NCBI RefSeq assembly: GCF_003688495.1
Contig: NZ_REFH01000010.1
Span: 1 to 64,000 of the forward strand
Reading direction: 5' to 3'
DNA length: 64,000 nt
Source of the DNA: Flavobacterium weaverense
Lineage (GTDB): Bacteria > Bacteroidota > Bacteroidia > Flavobacteriales > Flavobacteriaceae
Under the pieces are notes generated by a model, which was not told the origin of the DNA, did no database searches, and saw only the letters and a list, made by a program, of their open reading frames with translations. Position numbers and translations under genes: made by a program. Positions 25,244-33,660 of the stretch are shown here, piece by piece. Every line of letters starts with the position of its first letter. The stretch's first letter is position 1.

Positions 25244-26383
25244 ATGGATTTTAATCTATCAGAGGAACATTTAATGATTCAACAAGCAGCTAAAGATTTT
25301 GCTGTAGCAGAATTATTATCTGGTGTTATTGAACGTGACGAACATTCAAAATTTCCTACAGAGCAAGTGAAAATGATGGCCGAGTTAGGGTTTATGGGAA
25401 TGATGGTCGATCCAAAATATGGTGGTTCAGGTTTAGATAGTATTTCTTATGTTTTAGCATTGACTGAGATTTCTAAAATTGATGCTTCTGCAGCTGTTAT
25501 TATGTCTGTGAACAACTCATTAGTATGTGCAGGTATTGAAAAATACTGTAATGAAGAACAAAAAATGAAATACTTAGTTCCCCTTGCTAAAGGAGAAGTC
25601 ATAGGTGCTTTTTGCTTATCAGAGCCAGAAGCCGGTTCAGATGCAACTTCACAAAAAACCACTGCAATCGATAAAGGAGATCACTATTTATTAAATGGTA
25701 CTAAAAACTGGATTACCAATGGTTCTTCGGCATCTACTTATATTGTAATTGCACAAACTGATATTGAGAAAGGACATAAAGGAATCAACGCTTTTATCGT
25801 TGAAAAAGGTTGGACTGGATTTGATATTGGTCCAAAAGAAAAAAAGATGGGTATTCGTGGATCAGACACGCATTCCTTAATGTTTACTGATGTAAAGATT
25901 CCAAAAGAAAACAGAATTGGAGCAGATGGATTTGGTTTTAATTTTGCAATGGCTGTTTTAAATGGTGGTAGAATTGGAATTGCTTCTCAAGCGTTAGGAA
26001 TAGCAACTGGTGCTTACGATCTTGCTTTAAAATATTCTCAAGAACGCAAAGCATTTGGAAAAGAAATTTTCAAACACCAAGCAATTGCTTTTAAATTAGC
26101 AGATATGGCGACGCAAATTATGGCAGCCAAAATGCTAGTTCTAAAAGCAGCTTCAGAAAGAGATGAAGGAAAAGACATTTCTCAATCTGGTGCAATGGCA
26201 AAATTGTTTGCTTCCCAAACGGCGATGGACACCACAATCGAAGCAGTTCAAATACACGGTGGAAATGGATATGTTTCAGAATATCATGTAGAGCGTATGA
26301 TGCGTGATGCTAAAATTACTCAGATTTATGAAGGTACTTCTGAAATTCAACGCATTGTAATTTCAAGAACTTTGATTTCTTAA
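25244..26383 (+). CDS. Acyl-CoA dehydrogenase (short-chain/butyryl type)
   Basis: This 379-residue flavoenzyme oxidises acyl-CoA to the trans-2-enoyl-CoA. Visible marks are FCLSEPEAGSDATSQKT and NGTKNWITNG (FAD contacts), GGRIGIASQALGIATGAYD, QERKAFGKEIFKHQAI, QIHGGNGYVSEYHVERMMRD, and the catalytic Glu in QIYEGTSEIQR. Length is standard. Its close similarity to butyryl/short-chain enzymes is a judgement from motif spacing. It stands alone with a 292-base AT-rich upstream gap, in which I see nothing else, and a terminator. Confidence 0.92.
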   Translation: MDFNLSEEHLMIQQAAKDFAVAELLSGVIERDEHSKFPTEQVKMMAELGFMGMMVDPKYGGSGLDSISYVLALTEISKIDASAAVIMSVNNSLVCAGIEKYCNEEQKMKYLVPLAKGEVIGAFCLSEPEAGSDATSQKTTAIDKGDHYLLNGTKNWITNGSSASTYIVIAQTDIEKGHKGINAFIVEKGWTGFDIGPKEKKMGIRGSDTHSLMFTDVKIPKENRIGADGFGFNFAMAVLNGGRIGIASQALGIATGAYDLALKYSQERKAFGKEIFKHQAIAFKLADMATQIMAAKMLVLKAASERDEGKDISQSGAMAKLFASQTAMDTTIEAVQIHGGNGYVSEYHVERMMRDAKITQIYEGTSEIQRIVISRTLIS

Positions 26384-26403
26384 AAATATTATTTTAATTA
26401 TAG

Positions 26404-26437
26404 AACCCTTTCTAATTTCGGTTAGAAAGGGTTTTTC
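26404..26437 (+). terminator. Terminator of the acyl-CoA dehydrogenase gene
   Basis: AACCCTTTCTA pairs with TAGAAAGGGTT, followed by TTTCTTTT. Confidence 0.85.
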
Positions 26438-26439
26438 TT

Positions 26440-27006
26440 TTAGACACTTTTGTTCATGTCATAAGCTAAAATAAGATAGTCGTTGCTATTAAATTGAAAA
26501 TCAGCTATTATTTCCCATTTTAGTTTTTCAATATGTGCTTTACGAGATGGTATGTTAGTTTTGTTAATAAAAGTCAAGCTTAATGGGTATTTACTCTTCA
26601 TGTTCACACGCATGAATTCAAAAAACGGACTGATTAAACCATTGCCTCTATATTCTTTATGAATACAAACAGGTCCATACTGAAAGCTACTATCAGTGTT
26701 AAATTTATGATCTAAAAAGTGAAGTTCAGGTAATAGCGAAATCATGTGATTGAATATGGGCCACTGATTGAAGAAATCCCAACTTCCAGTAAAAATATAA
26801 GCAATAATCTTAGTTTTATCTTTTGCCACAAATAAATTTTGACACTCAATAACTTCTGTTAACTGTGCAATTGTAAATGGCGTTGTCACAAAACCACCAA
26901 CTTTTTCCTCCTCAGATAAATTCGAAACTAAATAAAGTTCTTGCAATGCCAGAACACCTTCGATGTCATTTAAAGTTGCTATTTCAAATCGTATATTTTC
27001 TATCAT
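26440..27006 (-). CDS. GNAT family N-acetyltransferase
   Basis: This 188-residue protein looks like a GCN5-related acetyltransferase acting on an unknown acceptor. Supporting features are an early IRFEIATLNDIEGVLALQEL, a central strand LFVAKDKTKIIAYIFTG, and the acetyl-CoA loop-like GPVCIHKEYRGNGLISPFF (a variant of Q/RxxGxG/A). The end has LTFINKTNIPSRKAHIEKL, where the N and hydrophobic helix of GNAT folds lie. It is monocistronic and convergent with the acyl-CoA dehydrogenase. The family is fairly clear; the substrate is not. Confidence 0.75.
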   Translation of the reverse strand: MIENIRFEIATLNDIEGVLALQELYLVSNLSEEEKVGGFVTTPFTIAQLTEVIECQNLFVAKDKTKIIAYIFTGSWDFFNQWPIFNHMISLLPELHFLDHKFNTDSSFQYGPVCIHKEYRGNGLISPFFEFMRVNMKSKYPLSLTFINKTNIPSRKAHIEKLKWEIIADFQFNSNDYLILAYDMNKSV

Positions 27007-27125
27007 TAAAAGGAAAATTTAAATTAGTGTGTTTATTCAAAATTAAGAAAAATTTAATTACGCTTTGTTTTTAAAATCCAAAAACAATCCTTTGCTTAAA
27101 GCGAGGCTATTTTGACGTTTTTGCT

Positions 27126-27133
27126 TATTTTTG
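27126..27133 (+). promoter_or_regulatory. -7 type element four bases from the SDR ATG
   Basis: TATTTTTG is followed by TACA and then the ATG of the SDR gene. If used as a -7 element, transcription would begin at or beside the start codon. Confidence 0.5.
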
Positions 27134-27137
27134 TACA

Positions 27138-27815
27138 ATGAAAAATATTATAATTACCGGTACAAGTAGAGGTATAGGTCATGAGTTAGCACTGCAGTTT
27201 GCAAATTCAGGACATCAAGTGCTAGCAATATCGAGAAAAATTCCACAGACATTATTGGGAAATGCAAATATAACTTGTCTTTCAGTTGATTTATCTAATG
27301 AATCAGAATTAAGTAAAGTAAGTGATTTTGTTTCGAAATCGTGGAAGCAAATAGATGCTATTATTCATAATGCCGGAAGCTTAATTTTGAAACCTTTTGC
27401 AGAAACTTCGCAAGAAGATTTCGAAAACATTTATAAAGTCAATGTTTTTGGGGTTGCTAATTTGACTCGGATTGCATTGCCTTATTTGCAAAAAGGAAGT
27501 CATGTGGTAACTATTAGTTCGATGGGCGGAATTCAAGGAAGCTTGAAATTTGCGGGACTTGCAGCCTATAGTTCTAGTAAAGGAGCTGTTATTACACTTA
27601 TGGAATTACTAGCTGAGGAATATAAAGAGCGTGGAATTTCTTTTAATGTATTAGCATTAGGTTCTGTGCAAACAGAAATGCTCGAAGAAGCTTTTCCAGG
27701 ATATCAAGCTCCAATTTCAGCAAACGAAATGGCTGATTATATTTTCAATTTTACTTTGACAGGAAATAAATATTTCAATGGTAAGGTGTTGCAAGTATCT
27801 TCAACTAATCCATAA
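27138..27815 (+). CDS. Short-chain dehydrogenase/reductase (SDR)
   Basis: This 225-residue NAD(P)-dependent oxidoreductase has the classical SDR marks: TGTSRGIGHELALQF (cofactor loop), IIHNAGSLI (NNAG variant), Ser in TISSMGG, and the YSSSKGA catalytic Tyr and Lys. The substrate is unknown. The gene starts at an ATG four bases after a -7 type motif and is followed after 26 bases by the SprT-like gene. The two are probably co-transcribed. Confidence 0.9.
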   Translation: MKNIIITGTSRGIGHELALQFANSGHQVLAISRKIPQTLLGNANITCLSVDLSNESELSKVSDFVSKSWKQIDAIIHNAGSLILKPFAETSQEDFENIYKVNVFGVANLTRIALPYLQKGSHVVTISSMGGIQGSLKFAGLAAYSSSKGAVITLMELLAEEYKERGISFNVLALGSVQTEMLEEAFPGYQAPISANEMADYIFNFTLTGNKYFNGKVLQVSSTNP

Positions 27816-27841
27816 ATAAAACTTTTAAGTTAGATTTAATT

Positions 27842-28444
27842 TTGAGTGAAACCTTATCAAGATATCTTCCCGAGCACGCCGTAAAACCAGTTTTCGAACT
27901 AATTGTAGCTAATCAAGTGCATCTTAAAATCGTCAATGAACGACAAACTCGTCATGGAGATTATCGAAAAGGATTAAATGGAAAGCACGAAATAACGGTT
28001 AATTCAAACTTAAATAAATACAAGTTTTTGATTACATTAATTCATGAAATCTCTCATTTAGTTGCTTTTGAAAAATTTGGAAGAAACATAAAACCACATG
28101 GTAATGAGTGGAAATTTTCTTTTCAGCGCTTGATGGTTCCTTATATTAGACCAGAGATTTTCCCTGCTCAATTATTGCCACTGTTAGCAAGACACTTTAA
28201 AAACCCAACTGCTAGTAGCGACACTGACACAACTTTAGCATTAGCATTGAAACAGTTTGATCAGGTAAACGATAAAAATTATGTTTTCGAAATTCCTTAT
28301 GGAAGTATTTTTAGAATTTCGAATGGTAAAATTTTCAAGAAAATAGCGGTCCGAACGAAACGTTTTGAATGTCTGGAGATAAGTTCAGGCAAGATGTATT
28401 TATTTAATCCTAACGCTGAGGTAGAGTTGTTGAAAACGAACTAG
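27842..28444 (+). CDS. SprT-like zinc metalloprotease domain protein
   Basis: This 200-residue product carries a SprT-type zincin motif, LIHEISHLVAF, with the downstream PHGNEWKFSFQRL that supplies the third ligand region. A role in protein quality control or DNA-protein repair, as for SPRTN, is only by analogy. The start is unusual: a TTG (27842) gives MSETLSRYLPEH, while no ATG lies near. The N-terminus looks genuine, so I accept the TTG. It follows the SDR gene by 26 bases. No signal peptide is seen, so it is cytoplasmic. Confidence 0.8.
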   Translation: MSETLSRYLPEHAVKPVFELIVANQVHLKIVNERQTRHGDYRKGLNGKHEITVNSNLNKYKFLITLIHEISHLVAFEKFGRNIKPHGNEWKFSFQRLMVPYIRPEIFPAQLLPLLARHFKNPTASSDTDTTLALALKQFDQVNDKNYVFEIPYGSIFRISNGKIFKKIAVRTKRFECLEISSGKMYLFNPNAEVELLKTN

Positions 28445-28510
28445 TTATCATTATCTTACTGTTTAATTGCTTCATTTTATAGAAAGAAAAGGATTATAAA
28501 ATATTATTTT

Positions 28511-28518
28511 TATATTTG
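28511..28518 (+). promoter_or_regulatory. Putative -7 element of the exported hypothetical gene
   Basis: TATATTTG lies 26 bases before the ATG at 28545. Confidence 0.45.
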
Positions 28519-28544
28519 TTTCAATCAATTTCTAAAGTAGAATA

Positions 28545-28997
28545 ATGAATCCATTTACAACAGTACTATTTCTATTCTTTTTTATTAATTTCAGCTATGC
28601 ACAGCAGCGCGGAATTTATTTAACTTCAAAAAAAGGAAGTGGACACACATATCTCGTAGAGAACAGAAGAATAAAAGTAAAACTGCATAATAATCAAAAA
28701 ATTGCAGGAAATTTTAAAATCATAGATACTGCAACCATCGTTATAAAAGGAACTGAAATTAAAATAGATTCAATTTTAAAAATTAGAAAAGCTTCAACTT
28801 TCTCTACAGTTTTAAGTCCTATTTCTATTGCTAGCGGAGGTCTTTTAACAATGGCAGGTGTCTCAGTTCTCACCTCAGGTGGCTATCTAGCTTCAGTTGG
28901 TATAATCCCTATGGTTTATGGTTCTGTATTTATCATTGTACCTTTAATAGGTAAACAGCATAAGCGTGATAAATGGAATTATAAAATCGAAAATTAG
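28545..28997 (+). CDS. Exported hypothetical protein with two hydrophobic segments
   Basis: This 150-residue protein is not recognised. It has a signal peptide (NPFTTVLFLFFFINFSYAQ), a beta-rich Lys-rich part (about 20-85, RIKVKLHNNQKIAGNFKI, TIVIKGTEIKI), and two membrane-like segments (about 90-110 and 118-138) that are rich in Gly, Ser and Val. It ends basic (KQHKRDKWNYKIEN). The middle resembles the strand pattern of a small barrel or OB-like fold, but this is a guess. It stands between the SprT-like gene and the leftward mlaF-like gene. No function can be assigned. Confidence 0.7.
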   Translation: MNPFTTVLFLFFFINFSYAQQRGIYLTSKKGSGHTYLVENRRIKVKLHNNQKIAGNFKIIDTATIVIKGTEIKIDSILKIRKASTFSTVLSPISIASGGLLTMAGVSVLTSGGYLASVGIIPMVYGSVFIIVPLIGKQHKRDKWNYKIEN

Positions 28998-29008
28998 TAT
29001 AGATTTTA

Positions 29009-29770
29009 TTACTCCTTTAAATATGCTTCTCTTACTTTTCTAAATAAATTAGAAGAGTAAACAAAATCAACTACTGCTTCATTATCGGTAATAAAAATTT
29101 CTTCTTTGGTTCCTTGCCAAGCTTTTAGACCATTTTTTAGGAACAAGATATTATCACCAATCTCCATAACCGAATTCATATCGTGTGTATTAATCACGGT
29201 TGTGATATCGTATTCTTCAGTGATTTCCTTAATTAAGTTGTCAATTAGGGTGGAAGTATTTGGATCAAGACCAGAGTTGGGTTCGTCACAAAAAAGGTAT
29301 TTTGGTCGGTTTACGATTGCTCGTGCAATGGCAACCCTTTTTTGCATTCCTCCTGATATTTCAGAAGGTAATTTATGATGCGCATCTTTAAGTGCTACTC
29401 TTTCAAGTACAAAGTCAACACGCTCTTTAATCATAGCTTTATTGTCTTTGGTGAACATTCGCAAAGGAAAACCAACATTCTCAGCTACAGTCATGGAATC
29501 AAAAAGTGCGCTTCCTTGAAATACCATTCCTATTTCCGTTCTAAGGTCTCTCTTCTCATCTGGCGCTAATTCAGAATATATTCTACCATCAAAACATATC
29601 TGTCCTGATTCAGGTGTATGAATACCTAAAAGACTTTTTAGTAAAACTGTTTTTCCAGATCCACTTTGTCCTATAATCAAATTGGTTTTTCCAGTTTCAA
29701 AAACTGTCGAAATACCTTTAAGGATTTTATTTCCACCAAATGATTTTTCTATGTTTTTTAATTCTATCAT
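29009..29770 (-). CDS. ABC transporter ATP-binding protein (MlaF-like)
   Basis: This ATPase of about 253 residues powers a Mla-type phospholipid transporter. It has Walker A GQSGSGKTVLLKSLLG, the signature EISGGMQKRVAIARAI, and Walker B LFCDEPNSGLDP. The GMQKR signature and length fit MlaF-type ATPases. I start it at the ATG at 29770 (MIELKNIEKSF); the longer frame to 29830 lies inside the permease gene. Its ATG overlaps the permease stop by four bases (ATGA), so translation is coupled. No MCE-domain MlaD gene is adjacent. Confidence 0.9.
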   Translation of the reverse strand: MIELKNIEKSFGGNKILKGISTVFETGKTNLIIGQSGSGKTVLLKSLLGIHTPESGQICFDGRIYSELAPDEKRDLRTEIGMVFQGSALFDSMTVAENVGFPLRMFTKDNKAMIKERVDFVLERVALKDAHHKLPSEISGGMQKRVAIARAIVNRPKYLFCDEPNSGLDPNTSTLIDNLIKEITEEYDITTVINTHDMNSVMEIGDNILFLKNGLKAWQGTKEEIFITDNEAVVDFVYSSNLFRKVREAYLKE

Positions 29771-30516
29771 GATCCTAGTAACAGTTGCGTTAATATATAG
29801 TTGAAAAGTATTATTGAAACTGATGTCCAAACAAATGAAACTGTACTTGCTTTACCAACTTCAAGAGCTCCACCTTTCATGTAATAACCATGGAAAGAAG
29901 GTATAGTTGCTAATAATAATGCGAAAATTAATGTTTTTAGAAAGGCATATGCAATATGGAATGGAATAAAATCCATTTGTGCTCCATTAATGAATTCAGC
30001 ACTTGATATGAAACCACCATAAACACCAGCCATCCATCCACCTAGAATACCTAGAAACATTGCAATTCCAATAAGAAAAGGATATAATAAAAGCGCTATA
30101 ATTTTAGGAAATACTAAATAATTCAAAGCATTAACTCCCATTACCTCTAGAGCATCAATTTGCTCCGTAACTCTCATTGTACCGATGCTAGAAGTAATAA
30201 ACGATCCCATTTTTCCCGCCATAATGATTGAAATAAATGTTGGAGCAAACTCTAAAATCACAGATTGTCTTGTAGCGAATCCAATAAGATATTTAGGTAT
30301 CAGCGGATTAGTTAGGTTTAATGCAGTTTGAATTGCCACAACACCTCCAACGAAGAAGGAAATAAAGGCTACAATTCCTAGAGATCCAATAATCAAGTCA
30401 TCAATTTCCTTGAAAATTAAATTCCGCATTACAGACCATTTGGTTTGCTTGTTAAAGATTTCTTTTAGCATCAGGAAATATCTTCCTATTTGCGTTATAT
30501 ATCGAAGGAGCATCAT
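29767..30516 (-). CDS. MlaE family lipid ABC transporter permease
   Basis: This 249-residue protein is the permease of a Mla-type phospholipid transporter. Several membrane segments are visible, with the MlaE-type stretches IGSLGIVAFISFFVGGVVA, LEFAPTFISIIMAGKMGSF, and ITSSIGTMRVTEQIDALEVMG. It is translationally coupled to the ATPase by an ATGA overlap. A -7 type TAATTTTG lies 25 bases upstream. The partner MCE substrate-binding protein (MlaD) is not beside it. Confidence 0.9.
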   Translation of the reverse strand: MMLLRYITQIGRYFLMLKEIFNKQTKWSVMRNLIFKEIDDLIIGSLGIVAFISFFVGGVVAIQTALNLTNPLIPKYLIGFATRQSVILEFAPTFISIIMAGKMGSFITSSIGTMRVTEQIDALEVMGVNALNYLVFPKIIALLLYPFLIGIAMFLGILGGWMAGVYGGFISSAEFINGAQMDFIPFHIAYAFLKTLIFALLLATIPSFHGYYMKGGALEVGKASTVSFVWTSVSIILFNYILTQLLLGS

Positions 30517-30541
30517 AGTTATGTGAATAAGGGCTAAATTA

Positions 30542-30549
30542 CAAAATTA
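30542..30549 (-). promoter_or_regulatory. Putative -7 element of the mlaE-mlaF pair
   Basis: The minus strand reads TAATTTTG 25 bases before the permease ATG. The eight bases are the same as at miaE. Confidence 0.45.
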
Positions 30550-30584
30550 GTTACGAGTTATTTGTCAATTTGGTTTAGTTTTCA

Positions 30585-31433
30585 CTAGAAAACCTTTTCT
30601 TTCATTTTTTTTAAGCGGTACTTTCTAATAAATTTTGCTTGTTCTGCCGTTACCATTAGTGGTGTTTTAGCTGATTTAGCTTTCCAGAATCCTTTTATAT
30701 AATCCAAAAAGAGTAGTGGTTTCTTTTTCATCATCGCTAATTTTGCCGAGGCAATAGCGGTGATTGTAAATCCGTAACCTAAGGTGTAAAAAGCTTCACC
30801 TTGTTTATATCGAGCTGTTTTGTTGTAGTTAGCTCCTGTTGGTTTTAAGTGTTTTACCTGTAAAGACTCATCTGTGACTACTTTCCAATTGTAGAATTTA
30901 CAAAGCAATTCATCAACGGTGTCCCAACCCATTTGCGGTTTTAAACCACCTATTTGTTTAAAGACCTCTTTGCGATACGCTTTCAATGCCCCGCGAATAT
31001 GGTCTTTGTCCGTTAGATTTTCTAAAATCCATTCTCCATTTTTTTCGATATAACAAAATCCGCCAACCATACCTATTTGAGGATCTGATTTAAAATGCTT
31101 GTCAATCGTTTCCAAATAATTAAGAGGGAAAATTAAATCGGCGTCAATTTTTACAATCACATCGTAATTATCATCCAAGGTTTCAAAACCTGTTTGGAAA
31201 GCTTGAATTACTTTGCTTCCAGGTAAATGAATAGCGCTTGATTTTTTTTCGACCAATGATATAAATGGATTTTGCTTTGCAAAAGATTCAACTATTTCAG
31301 CTGTTGTATCAGTAGAATTATCATTTACAATTACCACTTTTTTTGGCAAAAGCGTTTGAGAAACTAAAGACTCTAATGTCAGTGCAATAAATTGCTCTTC
31401 ATTGTGAGCTGGAATAACGATGTAATAATTCAT
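30585..31433 (-). CDS. Glycosyltransferase family 2
   Basis: This 282-residue protein is a GT-A-fold glycosyltransferase. It begins YYIVIPAHNEEQFIALTLESL, has VVIVNDNSTD, and a metal-binding DxD-like stretch VIVKIDADLIFP. IGGLKPQMGWDTVDELLC corresponds to the acceptor-side motif. No clear membrane helix is seen. It precedes a methyltransferase gene by about 60 bases in the gene order (methyltransferase upstream), so the pair may be co-transcribed and modify the same glycan or glycolipid. The sugar and acceptor are unknown. Confidence 0.85.
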   Translation of the reverse strand: MNYYIVIPAHNEEQFIALTLESLVSQTLLPKKVVIVNDNSTDTTAEIVESFAKQNPFISLVEKKSSAIHLPGSKVIQAFQTGFETLDDNYDVIVKIDADLIFPLNYLETIDKHFKSDPQIGMVGGFCYIEKNGEWILENLTDKDHIRGALKAYRKEVFKQIGGLKPQMGWDTVDELLCKFYNWKVVTDESLQVKHLKPTGANYNKTARYKQGEAFYTLGYGFTITAIASAKLAMMKKKPLLFLDYIKGFWKAKSAKTPLMVTAEQAKFIRKYRLKKMKEKVF

Positions 31434-31494
31434 TAAATGTATGTTTGACTTTGTAACTTTTTCAAAGGCGTTAAATTTTAGAAAGCTACCAAGT

Positions 31495-32019
31495 TTATTT
31501 TATTTTTTCAGCATAAACAATGTAATACCTCGGAGTGAATTTTCTCAACAAAGGACGGATGCCAATTTTCTTTACTGGGTTGGTCCATTTTTGGCGGTCA
31601 ATTATTTTCCAACCTGTTTTTTCCAAAAGCCAATCTAGTTGCCAATCTTCAAATTCATGATAATGTCGGTCCCACATATCTGTTTTACTTCGATAAGCCG
31701 GCGAAAACCAAAGACGCAACGGAATAGAGATAAAAAGTTTGTCTGATTTTATTTCGTTTAATATCGTGTAAGGATTCAAAAGATGTTCGAAAATTTCGAA
31801 AGCAGTAACAACATCAGTTTTTGCTGACTGAAAAACAGTTTGGTCGTTGTCTAAATCTTGCCCAGTAGTATTTGTAACAGTATATCCGTCTTCTTTCATT
31901 ATTTTAGAAAAAGGATTTTCAACGCCTAAATCTAAGATAGTGGAGGAATTTGTAATATGTTTATTTAGGAATTCTAAAGTATGTTTGAATCTTTTATTAG
32001 GAAACGTTTTTTCGTACAT
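31495..32019 (-). CDS. Class I SAM-dependent methyltransferase
   Basis: This 174-residue protein has the Rossmann-type AdoMet site: NSSTILDLGVENPFSKIM (motif I, DLG), VVTAFEIFEHLLNPYTIL (motif post II, FEH), and LFISIPLRLWF. The DxFEHLxNP pattern is typical of type 11/23 methyltransferases. The target may be a small molecule or a glycan precursor given the GT2 downstream. A -7 type motif lies 86 bases upstream. Confidence 0.8.
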   Translation of the reverse strand: MYEKTFPNKRFKHTLEFLNKHITNSSTILDLGVENPFSKIMKEDGYTVTNTTGQDLDNDQTVFQSAKTDVVTAFEIFEHLLNPYTILNEIKSDKLFISIPLRLWFSPAYRSKTDMWDRHYHEFEDWQLDWLLEKTGWKIIDRQKWTNPVKKIGIRPLLRKFTPRYYIVYAEKIK

Positions 32020-32104
32020 GGCGATTTCGACGAACGGAATTCTATTTCGTTCTTTATCTTAGTTAATTTTGTGCGAGAATCATTTTTCATAAAGATTCTG
32101 CGTG

Positions 32105-32112
32105 CAAATATA
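32105..32112 (-). promoter_or_regulatory. Putative -7 element of the methyltransferase-GT2 pair
   Basis: The minus strand reads TATATTTG, 86 bases before the methyltransferase ATG. Confidence 0.35.
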
Positions 32113-32259
32113 CTAATAAAAGTGTTTTTGATTCTTGTTTTTTAGCTCAGATGGTCTCGATATTTCGGGAGAAAATCCCGGAGCTTCAAGATGTAGTTTT
32201 TCAAGATGCAAAAAGCGAATGTAAGAAGCTTCATTGCATCGTTGAAAAACAAATTTTGG

Positions 32260-32300
32260 AGTTAGGAATTGCAATCTACAGCTGGATTAGCTGCTGCTTA
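32260..32300. repeat. Member of the AGCTATTCCAGCT-type intergenic repeat
   Basis: On the minus strand 32292-32269 reads AGCTAATCCAGCT then GTAGATTGCAA. This matches AGCTATTCCAGCT then ATCCTTTGCAA at 55624 with few differences. It sits in the gap between the FabH-like gene and the methyltransferase. Confidence 0.5.
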
Positions 32301-32343
32301 TAATAAAGCAATTAATTGTTTCTTTAATTTAAAAACAACAGTT

Positions 32344-33402
32344 TTAGTATCTGTAAATAAAAGCATTAACATTCATTCCAGCTCCAACAGAAGCAAAGAG
32401 AAGGATATCGCCCTTAACAATTTTTTGATCTTTAATTTCGCCTCGTACTAGTAAATCAAGTAGAGTAGGAACCGTAGCGACACTACTGTTACCTAATTCA
32501 TGAATACTCATCGGCATTATGTCTTGTGGAACTGATTTCCCATGCAACTTATAAAAACGATGAATAATTGCTTCATCCATTTTTTCGTTAGCTTGGTGAA
32601 TTAGTATTTTTTTGACATCGTCAATTCCGAGTCCGCTTTTGTCTAAACAACTTTTCATAGCTGCTGGAACAGTGTTTAAAGCAAATTCGTATATTTTACG
32701 ACCGTGCATTTTTATGTAACGTGTATCTGGATCTAGATCTGGATTGTATGATTTTCCGAAAAACAAGTAATTAGCTTCATCCATTGCATAGGTACCACTT
32801 TCATAAGATAGTAAACCTGAATCATCATCAGATGCTTCAATTATAGATGCACCAGCTCCGTCAGAATAAATCATTGAGTCTCTATCGTGCTCATCAACAA
32901 CACGAGATAAAGTTTCAGAACCAATAACTAAACAACGCTTAGCCATGCCTGATTTTATAAATGCGTTAGCCTGAAGCACACCTTCAATCCATCCTGGACA
33001 TCCAAAAAGGATATCGTATGCAACACATTTAGGATTTTTTATTTGTAATTTATGCTTTACTCTTGTTGCTAAACTAGGAAGCATGTCAGACTGAATGGCT
33101 CCTTTTTTTACATCTCCAAAATTATGTGCAAAAATGATATAATCTATTGTTTCTGGATCGATGGCTGCACTTGCAATAGCTTTTTGAGCGGCGAAATAAG
33201 CTAAATCAGAAGAAGATAAGTGGTCTTCTGCATAGCGTCTTTGTTCGATTCCTGTGATTCCTTTGAATTTATTGATAACAACTTCATTAGGATAACCAAA
33301 TGCACTTCCATCATCGTTTAAAAATACATGGTTTCCAAAGTCTGCATTGCTTATTCTCTTTTCAGGAATATAACTTCCTATGCCGGTTATTTTTATTTTC
33401 AT
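32344..33402 (-). CDS. 3-oxoacyl-ACP synthase III family protein (FabH-like)
   Basis: This 352-residue thiolase-fold condensing enzyme has the FabH triad: catalytic Cys135 in LFGCPGW, the His in LIHQANEKM, and the Asn in ELGNSSVATVP. The ATG at 33402 (MKIKITGIGSYIPEKR) is preferred over the upstream TTG (33417). It may start fatty-acid synthesis or act in a specialised pathway such as flexirubin-like pigment. It is not next to other fab genes, so I do not call it fabH. Confidence 0.88.
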   Translation of the reverse strand: MKIKITGIGSYIPEKRISNADFGNHVFLNDDGSAFGYPNEVVINKFKGITGIEQRRYAEDHLSSSDLAYFAAQKAIASAAIDPETIDYIIFAHNFGDVKKGAIQSDMLPSLATRVKHKLQIKNPKCVAYDILFGCPGWIEGVLQANAFIKSGMAKRCLVIGSETLSRVVDEHDRDSMIYSDGAGASIIEASDDDSGLLSYESGTYAMDEANYLFFGKSYNPDLDPDTRYIKMHGRKIYEFALNTVPAAMKSCLDKSGLGIDDVKKILIHQANEKMDEAIIHRFYKLHGKSVPQDIMPMSIHELGNSSVATVPTLLDLLVRGEIKDQKIVKGDILLFASVGAGMNVNAFIYRY

Positions 33403-33617
33403 TGCGTTTCTTTCCAAATTTTATGCTAATTTAAACATAAAAAAATTATTACTATCACAATATTTACTATGCGTGCATATAATTATTGAATAACAAGTAT
33501 TTAGCTATATTATTTAATATTTTATTATAAATCTAAAATAAAAATGTGATTTTGTCACTCCGTTCATTTAAATCAATAAATAAATTTTTTACCTCAATTA
33601 TTTAGAAGTTTAAATTT
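33403..33617. other. Intergenic region between gcvP and the FabH-like gene
   Basis: This AT-rich stretch has no gene and no clear element. It presumably holds the FabH-like gene's promoter, but no TAnnTTTG is seen near its ATG. Confidence 0.35.
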
Positions 33618-33650
33618 CAAAAAAAAATGTCCCGATTTCTCGAGACATTT
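33618..33650 (-). terminator. Terminator of gcvP
   Basis: AAATGTCTCGAG pairs with CGGGACATTT with slight mismatch around AAAT, followed on the minus strand by a T run. Confidence 0.75.
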
Positions 33651-33660
33651 AGTTTTTTTT

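Noticed and set aside
29771-29830. Longer start for the mlaF-like gene
   Set aside because: The extra 20 residues lie within the permease coding sequence, while the ATG at 29770 gives the standard MlaF N-terminus and an ATGA overlap.
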